From: Alphaproteobacteria bacterium
GTDB taxonomy: Bacteria; Pseudomonadota; Alphaproteobacteria; RUG11792
Length of the DNA: 15,995 nucleotides
Assembly: GCA_025998575.1 (NCBI GenBank)
Contig: BNWD01000014.1
Location: 1-15,995, forward strand
Direction: 5' to 3'
The position numbers and the translations under genes were made by a program. Positions within the stretch are counted from its first letter, which is position 1. Each line of letters starts with the position of its first letter. The notes beneath the pieces are model-generated. The model was not told the DNA's origin and made no database searches. It saw only the letters and a program-made list of their open reading frames with translations. Positions 15,055-15,995 of the stretch are shown here, in pieces.

Positions 15055-15408
15055 ATGTTAGCAAAATTTTTTAGTCGTGTTGCGAGTATGCAAACCCAAT
15101 CTTCGCTTATTTCTTATAAGACGGCGAAAGTGAATTCACTCGATAGTTATCAAGATCTGGCAGAGACTGGATATAAGAAGAACGTCATAGTTTACAGGTG
15201 CGTTCACTTGATTTCGAGATCGATATCATCTGTCAATTGGATATTGAAAAAGGCGAATGCAACCGAGTCCGACGAATTCGTTTATAAGCACAATATGCTC
15301 GATCTCATCGAAAAACCGAACGCTATGCAATGTAATAATAAATGCAACAAAATGCGAAGTATTAGTGTCTTGTGGTGGCTTTTTTCGCGAAAAATAAAGA
15401 AAGAATAA
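15055..15408 (+). pseudogene. Truncated HK97-family portal protein (N-terminal ~92 residues)
   Basis: The portal is the dodecameric DNA gate at one vertex of the capsid in HK97-like phages and gene transfer agents, normally about 400 residues. AGGAG (15043-15047) precedes the ATG at good spacing. Residues 40-65 (YKKNVIVYRCVHLISRSISS, then VNWILK) match the family's 'Y..NV..YRC+..I+..+.+V.W.L' helix. HNMLDLIEKPNAMQ (79-92) matches the 'HPLLDLLARPNPLQ' signature. After residue 92 (about base 15330) the sequence turns into an unrelated basic tail (CNNKCNKMRSISVLWWLFSR) and stops at 15408. No continuation of the portal was found in any frame up to the window end. The gene was therefore cut by deletion or rearrangement, and the product cannot work as a portal. 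Confidence 0.75.
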
Positions 15409-15995
15409 ATAAATTTCATTTTTTATATATAAAGCACAACAATTGAGATATATGAAAACGATATTTTGCTGAATATAATATAAAATGTCTTAAATAAAAT
15501 AGAATGCAATAGAGAATTTTGTATTGATTAGTAAGTCAAGACGGTGATTCTAATAAAAAAAGAAATCGTAATGAGAGATGTTTGCAAAATAGTCGCTGAA
15601 TTTTAACGGAATTTATAAACAGGTTTCAAAAGGAATACCGCTGAGTAAAATTAAAAACAGCAATAGAGTGAACTGCCCACAAAGTAATATGAAAATAAAT
15701 ATTTGTTAATCATCGCAAAGAATGTAGTTTAACAGAATTTAAAGAGTTAACAAAAGCGTTGGTATGGAATGAATAAAATCTATGGAATTTAGCTATCAGG
15801 ATAATAAATTATCGATCATGCGGATTGTTAAAAATAGTATCAAAATCAAGAATAGTCATGTTAGCGTAGCTTTTGTGATTTTTAAACGCGCAAATTTATA
15901 AACGTTTTGCATGTTTCTTCACGGAACATTTACTGTATAGACTTTTGGAAAGCGCCACATTTTTGTGCGTAATTATGGAATATTGTTGGAGAGAA
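15409..15995. other. Gene-poor right end
   Basis: No gene is supported, and no portal sequence continues here. AAAGAGTTAACAAAA (15741-15755) matches the first part of the left 39-base repeat exactly, but the TGTGAA words are missing. It may be a partial third copy or chance. Confidence 0.4.

Noticed and set aside
14858..15061. GTG-started 67-codon frame before the portal remnant
   Set aside because: No ribosome binding site, low-quality composition, overlap with the portal start, and the opposite strand is equally open.
15381..15394. Perfect palindrome TTTTTCGCGAAAAA as a terminator
   Set aside because: It has no loop, lies inside the portal remnant's tail, and no further T-run follows.
1..15995. 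CRISPR array
   Set aside because: No series of regularly spaced direct repeats was seen. The only clear repeat is a two-copy inverted one.

Overview
The window is AT-rich and reads as the chromosome of an obligately host-associated alphaproteobacterium of the Rickettsiales/Holosporales type. This assignment is an inference. It rests on the low GC, the long gene-poor spacers, the rseP-bamA pair, HK97/gene-transfer-agent-like virion gene remnants, and the many small broken genes. No ribosomal RNA or species-level marker is present.

Layout. Positions 1-342 hold the decayed 3' end of an unknown gene. A tRNA-Arg(CCG) with its own promoter lies on the minus strand at 465-541. After a gene-poor stretch come lpxA (1329-2159, minus), a short remnant with two stop codons (2425-2646, minus), and an unrecognised 216-residue protein (2785-3435, minus). 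The signal peptide of that protein appears to lie in another frame just upstream (3405-3470). The only clear housekeeping operon is rseP-bamA (3692-7428, plus), whose stop and start overlap. LpxA makes lipid A precursor, BamA inserts outer-membrane proteins, and RseP is the intramembrane protease of envelope control, so this half of the window serves an intact Gram-negative envelope. The usual neighbours lpxD, fabZ and lpxB are absent.

From about 8.0 to 13.1 kb the content is accessory. Two inverted copies of a 39-base repeat bound a segment that holds a GC-rich multi-hairpin element (8236-8352) and a secreted kinase-like gene broken by three frameshifts and a stop (8895-10245). It also holds an unrecognised 128-residue gene with a good promoter (10387-10773) and an orphan HlyD-type membrane fusion protein (11039-11866, minus).

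The right end (13.3-16.0 kb) holds two HK97-type virion remnants: a head-tail connector cut short by a late stop codon, and the first ~92 residues of a portal protein. Two diverged copies of an unidentified coding remnant (about 12.3-12.5 and 14.15-14.5 kb) lie on either side of the connector.

The essential genes are intact over thousands of bases, while most accessory genes are broken, often at short homopolymer runs. This fits ongoing genome reduction better than random sequencing error. I did not find a complete novel system. The best leads are the secreted kinase, the inverted-repeat-bounded block and the structured GC-rich element.
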